A DNA stretch of 38,223 nucleotides from Flammeovirgaceae bacterium UBA6059 (GTDB lineage Bacteria > Bacteroidota > Bacteroidia > Cytophagales > Cyclobacteriaceae): the NCBI GenBank assembly GCA_002435755.1, contig DIYH01000047.1, positions 1 through 38,223 on the forward strand, read 5' to 3'. The notes beneath the pieces were generated by a model. The model was not told the DNA's origin and searched no databases. It was given only the letters and a program-made list of their open reading frames with translations. The translations under genes and the position numbers were made by a program. The first letter of the stretch is position 1, and each line of letters opens with the position of its first letter. This document shows positions 26,847 to 36,117 of the stretch, one piece after another.

Positions 26847-28047
26847 CTAATCATTCGATAAATGCGTACTTGACACGTCTGTGGGATTCTCTTTATTTAG
26901 TAAGATGTCTATTAACTGGATCGATTGATCACTCAAACTGTCTACTGTCCAATCGTAATAGGATAGATACTCATTGTCATAATAAAAATATAGAGCTGCG
27001 TCCAGAATATCAGAATAGGTAAATTCACTCGGATTCAGTACTTCATTTGCAGCAGTAAGGATATTATCAGGCAGTGCCATCTCTAATTTGTGCAAACTAT
27101 CACAAAGGCCCACAAGGTCTTTACAAATTCGTTAACGTAAGTGTTTTCAGATTCAAAATCAGTTGCAAAATACTTTCTGATACGCGTAGACTTAAAACAG
27201 TAATTCAAGTATTCTCTCAATGAAATATCATTTAGACCAATCTTTAAGTTTCCAGCCTTTATGTTTTCTTCAAAAAAAGTTCGTTCCAAGCTCTTAAACC
27301 TTCCAACTAAGTCCTTATGATTGGAATTAGCATAGAGATCGAGAGCTTTGAGCATGAAGCTGTTAGCCGAGTCTAGCTGTCCTGACTCATATTCTGATAT
27401 GGCATTTACCTTATACAATTCAGCGGTATACTCGTCGATGTAATCCCTCGGTCTAATCGAGTCAAGTACTGTGAGACTACGGTGCCAGTAGCTATACTTT
27501 AATGAATCATTTTTGAACTCAGTATCTAGTCCGTGGAAATGTCCAATTTTTCCATATATAACGCTCCTGTCAAATGAATCGCGGGATTTTGAGAGTGGCC
27601 AATGATAGAATTTGTGTGCTTCTTCAAATTCTCCTATCGTCAATAAATGATCTGCAAGTAGTGCGAGCGTATTTGGACCAATGAGGTCAATGTATTGCTC
27701 GTTGTTATCTAATTTGATTTTAAGAGTTGAAAGGACTATTTCTCGCTTGGTGTTGTAATTCAATGATCCACGATAGTCAGATTCCTTATCGTCAACTTCT
27801 ATTAGGTCATCTACACTGGCAATAAGTGTTTCAAGTGTGTCCTTAAGTTCTTGTTCATCCTGTCGCTCTTGATTGTATATAATGTTGTAGAAACCGAACC
27901 CAATAGAAACTACTACTGCCAGCAGACTGGCGATCACAGATGCGTCGATTTTGTTTCCTTTCTTGAAAACGGCTCTTTCAAGATCTAAAATGCGCTCTTC
28001 AGTAGAAGGTGGACTATCAATGCTATTTCTTTCTTGCCTTTATCCAC
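26847..28047 (-). pseudogene. Single-pass membrane protein, probably two frame breaks
   Basis: The main frame (start at 27937 as written) reads IASLLAVVVSIGFGFYNIIY, one transmembrane helix, then about 250 soluble helical residues with TPR-like spacing (GEFEEAHKFYHWPLSKSRDS; ESGQLDSANSFMLKALDLY). It breaks at TTT 27120-27122; restoring one base gives FVKDLVGLCDSLHKLEMALP and joins the last 80 residues, ending at 26847. Upstream, adding one base at TTT 28026-28028 would extend the N-terminus to GTG 28047 (MDKGKKENSIDSPPSTEERI). Restored length is 401 codons. I do not recognise the family. It lies just downstream of the STAND gene on the same strand and may be its partner. Confidence 0.55.
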
Positions 28048-28142
28048 AGTATATGATTCTTCTAGAAAAATAGCGATTTACTATTAAGAGAGAAATAGTA
28101 TTCATAGTTCACAAAATAAAGTGAGCTTGTGGAGACAAATGA

Positions 28143-31100
28143 TTATTGGTGATCAGATTGTGATGATTCCCATTCAAAGACTCTAGTGTATCCGTCAGCA
28201 ATAAATGCAGTTTGGAGAAAGCACTCATAGAAGTGTTGAGACACCTCTTTGGCTCCGGTCTTACATAGTACGTAATAGTCTTTATGAGGCAATAGCTCTC
28301 GATTAGAAAGCATTCTTCCCTCCCAGAGTCTTCCTGAACACCCTAAGGCAAATGCCGGAAATATCTCTCCTTCAATGTCGTCCCATGGCAAACAAACTAC
28401 TGAACGCAAGTCGTAACCGATTTCCCTTTTACGTAGCTTTTGAATTTCATCGAGACCTATTTCAAAGTAAATACCATTAGCTTTGTCACATAAAGAACCT
28501 GTAAATCGAGCATTGAACAAACCTCTTCCCAGATTCCCAGGAGTCGTAGAGTACATAGACCTGGCCCTTACAACATCCGGCATTTCGTAGTCCAACAAGC
28601 GCACTATTCCAAACGAAATTGCTTGAACGAAGGATGATTCTGCTGAGTTTGGAAGTGTTCGAGAGGCAGATTTTTTGTTAATTAAACTGCCATATCCAAA
28701 TAGTCGGATTGTCTTTATTCCTCTCTCTTGCAAGTATTCTTCTAAGCCATTCCAGGGATATTCGAAACCTACATTATCAAGCATTTTAGAAGTTGCCTCC
28801 AAGACTCTCAATGATTGTGTTTGCGACATGCCTAAATCAGCAATACTCTTAGGAGGTGTATTTTTGATCTCTTCGATTTCAATAGAATTCTCCGTGCAGT
28901 ACAACCGAAAAAGCTTATTCAAAAGAAGCCAATCTTCAGCTAGTTTGGTTACAGGATAGTGTTCATCAGCACCTATCTCCTTCGAAAGTATCTGTGCCTT
29001 TACAAGCAACTCCCAAAACTGATCTTTTTTGCCTAACTCATGACACAAAGCAGCAGCAATGATTAGATTACACAAGTGCCGGTGATCGTGAACGGCATTT
29101 ATCCGTCTTTCTAAGGATAAGGCCTCATTAACATAGTTATAGGCTTTTTCGTAATCCTGAAGCAAATAGAATACTCTTCCGAGATCTCCCTTATGCATAG
29201 AAATGTTTTCTGGATAGTATACATTTCGAGACAAGGTTTCGGCTTCTTGAATTAGGACTATTGCCTTATCTAAGTTTCCCGATTCCTGTCTTAACATTAG
29301 AGCTCGTCCCCAAGCACATTTGTTCACGGCCTGCCAATGTCTATAGCCCAATTCGAAATGACCAGAGTCCGCTTCTTCAAACAGTTTTAAGGCTTGATCA
29401 AATCTGCCAAGGTCAGTAAGAACTAAGCCAAGATTTGTTTGGTACGCTGGCTTCCACGTTTCATTCTTGATATTATCACTCAGTTGTCCTGCTTCCTTCA
29501 TTGCCTCAAGTGCTTGCTTTAACCGACCGTGATGCCAACAGGCAAGCCCTTTTTATTAAGAATTATTGCGTGAAGAAAATCATCATGACTCCGAACAAGT
29601 TCTATTGCTTGATCAAAGTAATTCAGCGACTCTTGTAACCCCCCAATTTTTTCAAAGCTAGCACCGAGGTAGGCCTTTGAGGTAGCTATTCCGGCGTAAA
29701 ACCTAATGCGTCTAATAGCTCATGAGCCTCATTTAGGATATCTATTGACATTTTGTAATAGCCCCTATCTACACGTGTTTTGCCTTGTTGCAACAATGCC
29801 TTTGCTAAGAGACTTTTTCTCCAGTTTTACGACCAATACTAACTGCTTCATCTGCAAACACTTCTGCTTGATTCCAATCGCTTTTTGCCCAATTGGCCAT
29901 GGAAATTTCCATACAGAGCCTTCCTAAATGCTTCGAATCACTATCTTTCAGAGCATTATAGGAAGCCATTAATTTGTTTGTTCGATGATGGCGGGTCCTC
30001 TAATCGCCATGGTTTTAGAAAATGCCAGTATGCCTCTGGTGGCGATTTCAGGTTCTTCCTTAAGAAATACCTCTTGAATTTCAAAAATGTTCTCCATTTC
30101 CTCCATGATCTCATCGAGTGCTTGCTTTGCATTTTTTTCGTGAATGCTCTTACTTAAACCCTGCATGTATTCTATGTAAAACTCTGCCCAGTTTTTACGT
30201 AACCGATATAATTCTGTAGGGCTGAGTTTCTCTTTCGCCTGACTATCAACAAAATCTTTTATAGTTACATAAAGCTTGAAACGCCTACCTGAATTATTTA
30301 CCTCTAATCGAAGTAAGTGGTGATCTAGTAAAGACTCAATTACCTCTTCAACACTCTTAGACGAGTTGGCGGGTACTTCAAGAATCGTGAGAGCGGCATC
30401 TAAAGTAAAGCCGTTACGAAATACTGAGGTTTGAAGAAAAATACTCTTTTCTTCTTCGCTCAGAGTTTCAAAACTCCTGTTTATCGCATCAAAAAGCGAA
30501 ATATGCTTTGATGCAATGTCTATGTTCCTTGCTCTGAACCCCAAAACTTCGTTAAGACGATTAGTGATTTCTTTGGCGGTGTAAAGCTTTATCCTTGAGG
30601 CGCAGAGGGCAATTGCCAGCGGATTCCCCTCAACATAATTGCATATTCCAGCGATATAATCTAAGTCTAAGCTTGAGGGCGAATAATCAGGGTTGGACTC
30701 CTTTGCGCGACGAACAAACAGTTTGATACTTTCGACTTCCAAATGATCTGAATCTGACGACTCTTCTGGGGTGTCTAAAGCATCTAACTGAACTACTTCT
30801 CCTTCCCATTGAATTTTGAGTGGAACTTGGCTTGTTACAAGAAATTGGAATTGATCTGATTGCGAGAGCCAGTATGATACTGTCTCATCAGCGACGTTCT
30901 ATATCTGCTCAAAGTTGTCCAGAATAAAAAGAGTCTGGCCCTTTGACTTTAGAATTTGTAATGCAAGGTCTCTACTTGTCGACTGCTCAGTATTTAGAGA
31001 CTTTTCAAAAGCGGTCCTGATTTCATGAGCAACTCCAATAGCAGTTTTAGCAGAAGTTAGATCAATAAACCAAATACCTCCAGGAAAGGAATCTTTGTAC

Positions 31101-31432
31101 CTAACGGCGAATTCTCTGGCAAGACTAGTCTTTCCAAGACCTCCTGTGCCTACAATTGTGACTAGCCGTCGTTTTCTTACCAGTAATTGAGTTTCAAGAT
31201 TTTCTAGGTCCTCTTGCCGACTAATGAGATTATGATCAGCTCTTGTCAAGTTCGTCTTAATTTGTACCTGATCATCACCGTGTTTCTCGGGTTGAGCTTC
31301 TTCTAATTCCAGTTTTGGTTCTGTCTTGTACTTTTCATTATACCATTTTTTGACATAATGTCCCAAAATAATTGTTGCAATTACCCCAACGATAGTGGCA
31401 ATGAGTTCGTTTGCGGGTCCTGAGAAATCCAT
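28143..31432 (-). pseudogene. STAND NTPase with TPR repeats and a gamma-glutamylcyclotransferase-like C-terminus; five lesions
   Basis: From ATG 31432: a membrane helix (about residues 10-26), NB-ARC-type P-loop VGTGGLGKTS (94-103), Walker B LFILDNFEQ, then an in-frame TAG at 30899-30901 where the family has a residue between FEQI and N. The frame continues through the winged-helix region (EGNPLAIALCASRIKLYTAK) and breaks near GGG 29993-29995, TTTTT 29814-29818, AAAA 29698-29701 and TTTTT 29550-29554; one base restored at each joins continuous TPR-like sequence. Restored length is 1098 codons. The C-terminus (about residue 910 on) has FGYGSLINKK, the YGSL signature of the GGCT/ChaC fold. Ligand-sensing STAND with an enzymatic tail is a conflict-system layout. 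Confidence 0.7.
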
Positions 31433-31528
31433 AGTCTAGTAGATGATTAATATGTGAAAATATCCTAAAAGGACAGCATTTAGGCACCGCATTTTGTAAT
31501 GTATGATGTTGTTACAGTCCTTAACAAT

Positions 31529-31737
31529 CTAGTTGCATTGACTAATGAGAAAGCCTATAACCACGATCCAGAAAATCACCTTTAAGGTCTCAGAAAAGCT
31601 ACTGAAGCATCCTTCTCCATCGTTCTGGCTCTCTTTAGGTCTTCTTGCAAATCCTGATTCATCCGATAAGCTTCCTGTTGGTCCCATCGCCGACGTTCTT
31701 CCTCTTCTTTCGAATTACCACCAAATCCATATGCCAT
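31529..31737 (-). pseudogene. Small tail-anchored protein, one frame break
   Basis: ATG 31737 begins MAYGFGGNSKEEEERRRWDQ, a charged helix. As written it stops at 31582 after 51 residues, but adding one base at AAAA 31594-31597 joins VAFSETLKVIFWIVVIGFLI, a C-terminal membrane helix, ending at 31529 (70 codons). The result is a plausible tail-anchored coiled protein. It follows the genes at 32069 and 32991 on the same strand, so it probably belongs to the primase operon. Confidence 0.5.
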
Positions 31738-31787
31738 GATCCTAGATCTTGTTACTGTGTTTTAAATACGTTATCAAATTAACCAAT

Positions 31788-32069
31788 TTATTCACTAAAG
31801 CTCTGTTCTTTATGAGGCGACAATGTGAAACTAATTTTGTGGCTCTGAAAATCTTTCGCTCTTACTAAGGCTAATCTTGACCGTTGGTGCTTCACCAGCT
31901 CTTTCTCTATTCTAAGAAAAATTGGCAGGTACTTCTCGCCATGATACTTGACTAGGAGAGCGCTTACCTTCAAAGCTTCTTGAAGGCGTTTCTCTGTCAC
32001 TGGGCGGTAATGTCCATTAAACTTCGGGATAGCCTTGCTGAGCTGCTTTGATTGGATGAAAGAATGCAT
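31788..32069 (-). CDS. Small element protein, 93 aa
   Basis: ATG 32069 has GAGG a few bases upstream and begins 20 bases after the primase stop. The product (KAIPKFNGHYRPVTEKRLQE, then YHGEKYLPIFLRIEKELVKH) is helical, basic and soluble. I recall similar short proteins next to Toprim primases on Bacteroidota mobile elements, without assigned function. Operon partner of the broken primase. Confidence 0.6.
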   Translation of the reverse strand: MHSFIQSKQLSKAIPKFNGHYRPVTEKRLQEALKVSALLVKYHGEKYLPIFLRIEKELVKHQRSRLALVRAKDFQSHKISFTLSPHKEQSFSE

Positions 32070-32089
32070 TTTATCCTCACAGATTTGCT

Positions 32090-32991
32090 CTAATTAGGCA
32101 ATGGTGCGTTGAAGCTCATATGCCAGTCATTGAAGTCTTTAAACTCGTGATAGATATGCGACATATCCTTGATCACGGTTCGTGAGCTTTCGACGAATTC
32201 AAGATCAAGCTCCTTAAGCTTTTCTAGCCCGGCCTTATCATTATCATGTCAGGCACATACTGCACGGACTTATAAGCATGAATGAGTGCAACTGCCTGTG
32301 ATTGCAAACTCAATGAGTTCAGGATAATGATATCTTCTTCAGGGTAGGCTTTTTCGGTGATAGTCAAATAGGTCAGAAAATCCATAAAGCCTTCAAAGAT
32401 GTGAACAATGGCCTTGTTGCCATTACCCTTAATCGTTGTTATCGCTTTCTTATTCAAGCATCCCTTGAAAAAGGGGTTGCGGAATTCATATCCGTTACTA
32501 TCATTCCTGAATGCAAGCCCAAAATAGTGTTTCTCATTGTCAAGCGATTGAACATGAGCTTCCTTCAAATGCGTTAGTGTAATCACAGGATCAATAGCTC
32601 TTTTCCTTATATAATCAAGGAGTGCAGGGTGCTCTACACCTTTGATCTTAGTCAGCTTTAGCTTGGGTTTCTGTTTCGTCGTTGCAAGACTACGTTTTGG
32701 AGCGATAGGCACAGTGCTAAAATGTGAGAGCCATTCTAATGCACCGTTGAGGCCTGCTGATCTTTTATTGTATTCCAGATACGTTTTAGCAAACTCAATC
32801 AGATTACCACCACGTCCGATTCCAAAGTCATACCAGATTTGTTGAGATGGTTTTAAGTGAAACTAGGCGGTATTCTAAATGCGGAAGGGGGAAGTATACC
32901 AATAGTCGTTATTAGTTTGTTTAGTGAGTGTACTTCCGAGGTGGGGAATAATATCTTCTAAATAAACGCTACTTAGATTTGAGCTGGTCAT
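32090..32991 (-). pseudogene. Toprim-domain DNA primase of a mobile element, two in-frame TAG and one frame break
   Basis: Such primases start the complementary strand after transfer. ATG 32991 follows a strong AAGGAGGTC. The N-terminus (NNDYWYTSPFRI) is the CHC2-like substrate region, interrupted by TAG at 32875-32877 (Glu expected in FR-E-NT) and TAG at 32863-32865 (Ser expected before FHLKP). The frame resumes with IWYDFGIGRGGNLIEFAKTY and the Toprim domain (IFEGFMDFLTYL, IILNSLSLQSQA). A one-base loss at about 32246-32250 separates this from DNDKAGLEKLKELDL, the acidic Toprim motif, and the end at 32090. Restored length is 301 codons, as expected for this short family. Confidence 0.75.
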
Positions 32992-33108
32992 ATTGACCTC
33001 CTTCAAGCTGTTGATGAATGGCGATCCTATCCGATGTTCAGAGCCTTAAAAACATCCTGACGGTCCTATTTACAGAGCAAAAAGTGAGTTAAACATTCTT
33101 ATGTATGT

Positions 33109-33136
33109 AGAATCAATTCAATTTAAGGTTGATTCT
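33109..33136. promoter_or_regulatory. Inverted repeat, candidate operator for the XRE regulator
   Basis: AGAATCAA (33109-33116) and TTGATTCT (33129-33136) are perfect 8-base inverted copies with a 12-base spacer, in the divergent region between the primase (leftward) and the XRE gene (rightward). A dimeric HTH protein could bind here and control both sides. Confidence 0.4.
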
Positions 33137-33233
33137 GTAAACAAAATATGTCAATAAATAGGGCAAGGAGGATGTGTACAACTCCTCCACCATTTAGTAA
33201 ACACGAGGCTCAAGATAGGAAAGGAGTTACCCC

Positions 33234-33557
33234 ATGTTACAACCGAACATTCATTACCCAAGACAGGATGTCCTGTCTGATATTATCAATCCGCTAAGGC
33301 GTTTAAGGATTGAAAAGCAGATCACGCAAGATGAAGTGGACTGTTTAATGGGTGTCTCTGAGAAACAGACCAGTCGCTATGAAACAGGAAAACGTACGCC
33401 GTCACTCTTCACCCTAAAATGCTGGGCAGATGTTCTGGACGCACAAATCGTTATTCAACCATATCAGAATGACAACCCTGAACTGTTCCTGCTCAGGAAA
33501 GACTTTACTGAAGGTAAGAATGGATTAGAGTTTCTCGATGTTCAAGGTCAAGCTTAA
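33234..33557 (+). CDS. XRE-family helix-turn-helix regulator
   Basis: A 107-residue protein with an N-terminal HTH of the Cro/CI type: RRLRIEKQITQDEVDCLMGV, then SEKQTSRYETGKRTPS, residues about 22-60. The C-terminal 40 residues are unassigned and end acidic. GGAG precedes ATG 33234 at normal spacing. It is divergent from the primase operon across about 240 bases that contain an inverted repeat, and it is followed by a good terminator, so it is a single-gene unit. Repression of element genes and of itself is the usual role of such regulators and is inferred here. Confidence 0.85.
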   Translation: MLQPNIHYPRQDVLSDIINPLRRLRIEKQITQDEVDCLMGVSEKQTSRYETGKRTPSLFTLKCWADVLDAQIVIQPYQNDNPELFLLRKDFTEGKNGLEFLDVQGQA

Positions 33558-33575
33558 TCCTTGAACTAATAAGAA

Positions 33576-33609
33576 GAAACCCCGTGGAGGAAATACGGGG
33601 TTTCTTTTT
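33576..33609 (+). terminator. Rho-independent terminator after the XRE gene
   Basis: GAAACCCCGT (33576-33585) pairs perfectly with ACGGGGTTTC (33595-33604), with a 9-base loop, and is followed by TTTTT. It is 18 bases after the XRE stop. Confidence 0.85.
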
Positions 33610-33709
33610 CCGATTAGATGTCTCGACATTTAGAGTTTTCCTAGAAACTGCTTGTAAAACTTTGATTATCAGTTGATAATGAGTACTTGGATTGAAAGAG
33701 GTAGTACAA

Positions 33710-34096
33710 TTGAGTCAAGATTTTAATTCGATCTTTTCAAAGATCGAGTGGCAGTATCAATGTAGTTCAAAGAAGAAAGCAGAAGAGGCTTTCACGAAAG
33801 CACTTCTTGAGGGACTTTTTTCTAATTACCTGGCATGGGAATTAGGAATCAAATCAGTACCAAGTTTTACAGCACCTTGGAAGGAAAACCCAGATTCGAC
33901 CCTAAGACCTACAAATAGAAGAAAATTTGGTGGATATGTCAGTCAGCTCATGAGACACCAAAGCAGACAAAATCTTATAAGATGTTATTCGCAGGTTGTT
34001 CTGCGCCTAGATTATTCAGAGAATAAGGAAGAGATCGACAATCAATTCATTAGCTGGGAATCTGCTTTCCAAGAAAGTCTTCTACCAAAGGTTTGA
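33710..34096 (+). CDS. Hypothetical protein, 128 aa
   Basis: I choose TTG 33710 (reads MSQDFNSIFSKIEWQYQ), because AGAGG lies 8 bases before it; an upstream in-frame TTG at 33692 has no such site. The protein is soluble and helical, with a basic stretch (TNRRKFGGYVSQLMRHQSRQ) that could touch nucleic acid. No family recognised. Its last 47 bases overlap the 3' end of the opposite-strand gene, so the two 3' ends are antisense to each other. Confidence 0.5.
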   Translation: MSQDFNSIFSKIEWQYQCSSKKKAEEAFTKALLEGLFSNYLAWELGIKSVPSFTAPWKENPDSTLRPTNRRKFGGYVSQLMRHQSRQNLIRCYSQVVLRLDYSENKEEIDNQFISWESAFQESLLPKV

Positions 34097-35174
34097 ATGA
34101 TTGAATTGAGTTTAAAATATCCGGGATAATCGAAGTATAACGCACTTGGGAAATTCCGTATCTTTCTTGAACGTCTCCAGTAATTATTGGTAGGTACAAG
34201 CTCGTTTTCCATCTTTCAAGATGGCTGTGATCTACTTTATGAACACTTTCAAGTCGATCATCACGTAGATTTATCATGAATAAGGCCTCGTATTGATCAC
34301 GAACGGCAGAATCAGCCTGATAATAAACATGTGGAAAGAAGGTTGTAGTGTTGATTGTCGAAACCCTTAAGACTCTTTCTGAAAGAATTCGAATTAGTTC
34401 AACGGATTCTTTAAGACCTCGACTAAAATGCAACTGAGTGTTGGTATTTCGTGCAGATTTTAATTTTAAGACTACTATAAATAAGGTAAGTGCGCGCCAA
34501 TAATTAAAACACCTAAGCTCATCAGGTAAGTAGAATTGAAAACCGAAAGATTCATCGAGCCTGGAATTCCATTCTTCGGGGAATGAAGTCTGCGATATTA
34601 TTAACTGCTCCAAAGAGATACTCAATTGTGCGGCAATTCTTTCTAACATTTTTAAAATCACACTTTCATCTTTGTCTATATCCGAAGATTTGTTGGAGAT
34701 AAAGTTTTGTTCCCAAATAATTTCATTTGGTTTATCCTCAACAACAAATGCTCTGTTCGCAGAGAGTTGCCATTTCAATAATTCGTGATAGGAATTATCA
34801 ATTTGACTTGACGCTTGACTAAATGAGGACTCTTTTAATTCCGAATATGCTTGATCGAACAAATTCGTAAGGCTTGGGAACCTTTGATCCGATGGATCTA
34901 TCTTCTGTTGTAACAAATGAATCAAATCTTGCCTAATGTAGGGAGGCATTTTACGACTGTATTGATGCGATCCAATTTTAAGGATTTGATTAAGATAGGC
35001 TCTAATTCCTTTGTCTCCTTTTTGAAGACTTTTTTCATAAAACTTAGCTCTGAAACTAGAGCCTTCTAAGCTCAAAAGCTCGGTTACAATGTCTGACTCG
35101 AACCTGAATAATACACCCTTTTGTCCGTCCCGAAGTAAAAACTTGGTTTTGTAAAGCAATTCATTGAGATCCAT
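34050..35174 (-). CDS. Hypothetical protein, about 374 aa
   Basis: The frame is open from 35456, but the first 94 codons there encode an unlikely run of Phe, Ile and Tyr in AT-rich DNA and overlap a terminator; I place the start at ATG 35174 (MDLNELLYKTKFLLRDGQKG). From there the protein is soluble and helical, with a C-terminal part (VHKVDHSHLERWKTSLYLPI) containing conserved-looking His and Arg residues but no motif I can name. It overlaps its convergent neighbour by 47 bases. Function unknown. Confidence 0.55.
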   Translation of the reverse strand: MDLNELLYKTKFLLRDGQKGVLFRFESDIVTELLSLEGSSFRAKFYEKSLQKGDKGIRAYLNQILKIGSHQYSRKMPPYIRQDLIHLLQQKIDPSDQRFPSLTNLFDQAYSELKESSFSQASSQIDNSYHELLKWQLSANRAFVVEDKPNEIIWEQNFISNKSSDIDKDESVILKMLERIAAQLSISLEQLIISQTSFPEEWNSRLDESFGFQFYLPDELRCFNYWRALTLFIVVLKLKSARNTNTQLHFSRGLKESVELIRILSERVLRVSTINTTTFFPHVYYQADSAVRDQYEALFMINLRDDRLESVHKVDHSHLERWKTSLYLPIITGDVQERYGISQVRYTSIIPDILNSIQSFKPLVEDFLGKQIPS

Positions 35175-35596
35175 CAACGTAAGATACACAGTAGACCCTT
35201 TTAATTGGTAATTGAAAAAGTATGCAATTATATACATTAGAATGACGTATTTATAAATAAGTATTCGTATATTTGATTCAAACAAACATATAAAACGATG
35301 AGCGACAAGAAAGAAAAAGTAGGTGGTGAAGAAGTCCGTAAGAGAGACTCGGCCCCAGGGTATTAATACGTAAGAACAAAAAACACAACTCCAAAGCCAA
35401 CTAAAGACAATTAGACTGCTTGGAATGATTCGAAAAGGGAATAAGTTATGGAACATAACTTATTCCCTTTTTTTATTTGAAAACAAAAATGGTAACCGCA
35501 CAAGTATTTTAATATACGTATACTCATTAGTTTGAATTGTTTTAAAAGTCCTAGGTTGAAGCATGTCAAGCTCCATAGACTTCTTGTTTTAGACAT
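35175..35596. other. AT-rich stretch with a terminator
   Basis: I do not accept any gene here. It holds the hairpin terminator at 35433-35471 and the presumed leftward promoter of the gene at 35174, for which no clear motif is visible. Confidence 0.4.
35433..35471. terminator. Bidirectional-type terminator hairpin
   Basis: An 18-base perfect stem, with arms 35433-35450 and 35454-35471 and a 3-base loop. It is flanked by A-run and T-run, the rightward T-run (7 T) being longer. It lies 126 bases past the lipoprotein gene, which reads leftward, so it probably closes that operon. Confidence 0.7.
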
Positions 35597-36112
35597 TTAA
35601 CGAAAGCTATTTACATCTCTATACACCAGAAACTCTGGTAGTCTGTACACTCTCCAGCCTTGATCGGTCTTGACCAGATAATGGATGCCAATTGTGCCTT
35701 TGTAGTTCTCACCATTATTAAAGCGGAGGATCAAATCATATGCAGTATCATAGCCTTTTCTATCATTCGATTTATAGCGGACGATATCAAAGCTCACGTT
35801 TGACCAGTCTGATAAACCTTCTTTCATCGCTTCTTTGCGGATTTCGTTAATGACGTTGCTCATATCCGTACCAATCAGTTTGGTTTGAAACTCTTCCACG
35901 CTTTTGAGCAGTTCAAAATTCTGCTTCTGCCAGTCAAGGTCTTTCTCTGTAACAAAATACTTCTCCAAAAGCTCGGGGTCTTCATGTTTGACAGCCGTTA
36001 AAACGGTCTGACTAAGTGCATCTATAGTTCTGTTGTCATCGACTTTATCACTGGCACATGAGGTTAGGATCAAAGCCATTATGATGAGACTGTGAGTGAT
36101 AATCTGCTGCAT
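35597..36112 (-). CDS. Lipoprotein, 171 aa
   Basis: The N-terminus MQQIITHSLIIMALILTSCA is a lipoprotein signal with lipobox LTSC, Cys at about residue 19. The mature part is acidic and soluble, with a helical N-terminal half and a strand-rich C-terminus (GTIGIHYLVKTDQGWRVYRL) like the small cone-shaped folds of SnoaL/NTF2-type lipoproteins; that similarity is impressionistic. The start lies 5 bases after the stop of the sorting-domain gene on the same strand, so the three genes from 38155 to 35597 look like one operon. It is expected in the cell envelope. Confidence 0.7.
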   Translation of the reverse strand: MQQIITHSLIIMALILTSCASDKVDDNRTIDALSQTVLTAVKHEDPELLEKYFVTEKDLDWQKQNFELLKSVEEFQTKLIGTDMSNVINEIRKEAMKEGLSDWSNVSFDIVRYKSNDRKGYDTAYDLILRFNNGENYKGTIGIHYLVKTDQGWRVYRLPEFLVYRDVNSFR

Positions 36113-36117
36113 GGTTG

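Noticed and set aside
29706..30157. Rightward frames inside the STAND gene region
   Set aside because: They are antisense to well supported TPR-like sequence on the other strand.
1808..32877. Amber (TAG) recoding as a programmed feature of the element
   Set aside because: Intact genes here also end in TAG, frameshifts accompany the stops in the same genes, and no CUA-anticodon tRNA is visible in the window.
34050..35456. Full 468-codon reading with a hydrophobic N-terminus of about 94 residues
   Set aside because: The extra part is AT-rich with improbable Phe/Ile/Tyr runs, begins inside a terminator hairpin, and lacks a ribosome site; ATG 35174 is preferred.
35411..35596. 61-codon leftward frame between the lipoprotein and the 34050 gene
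   Set aside because: It spans the terminator hairpin and encodes unlikely sequence.
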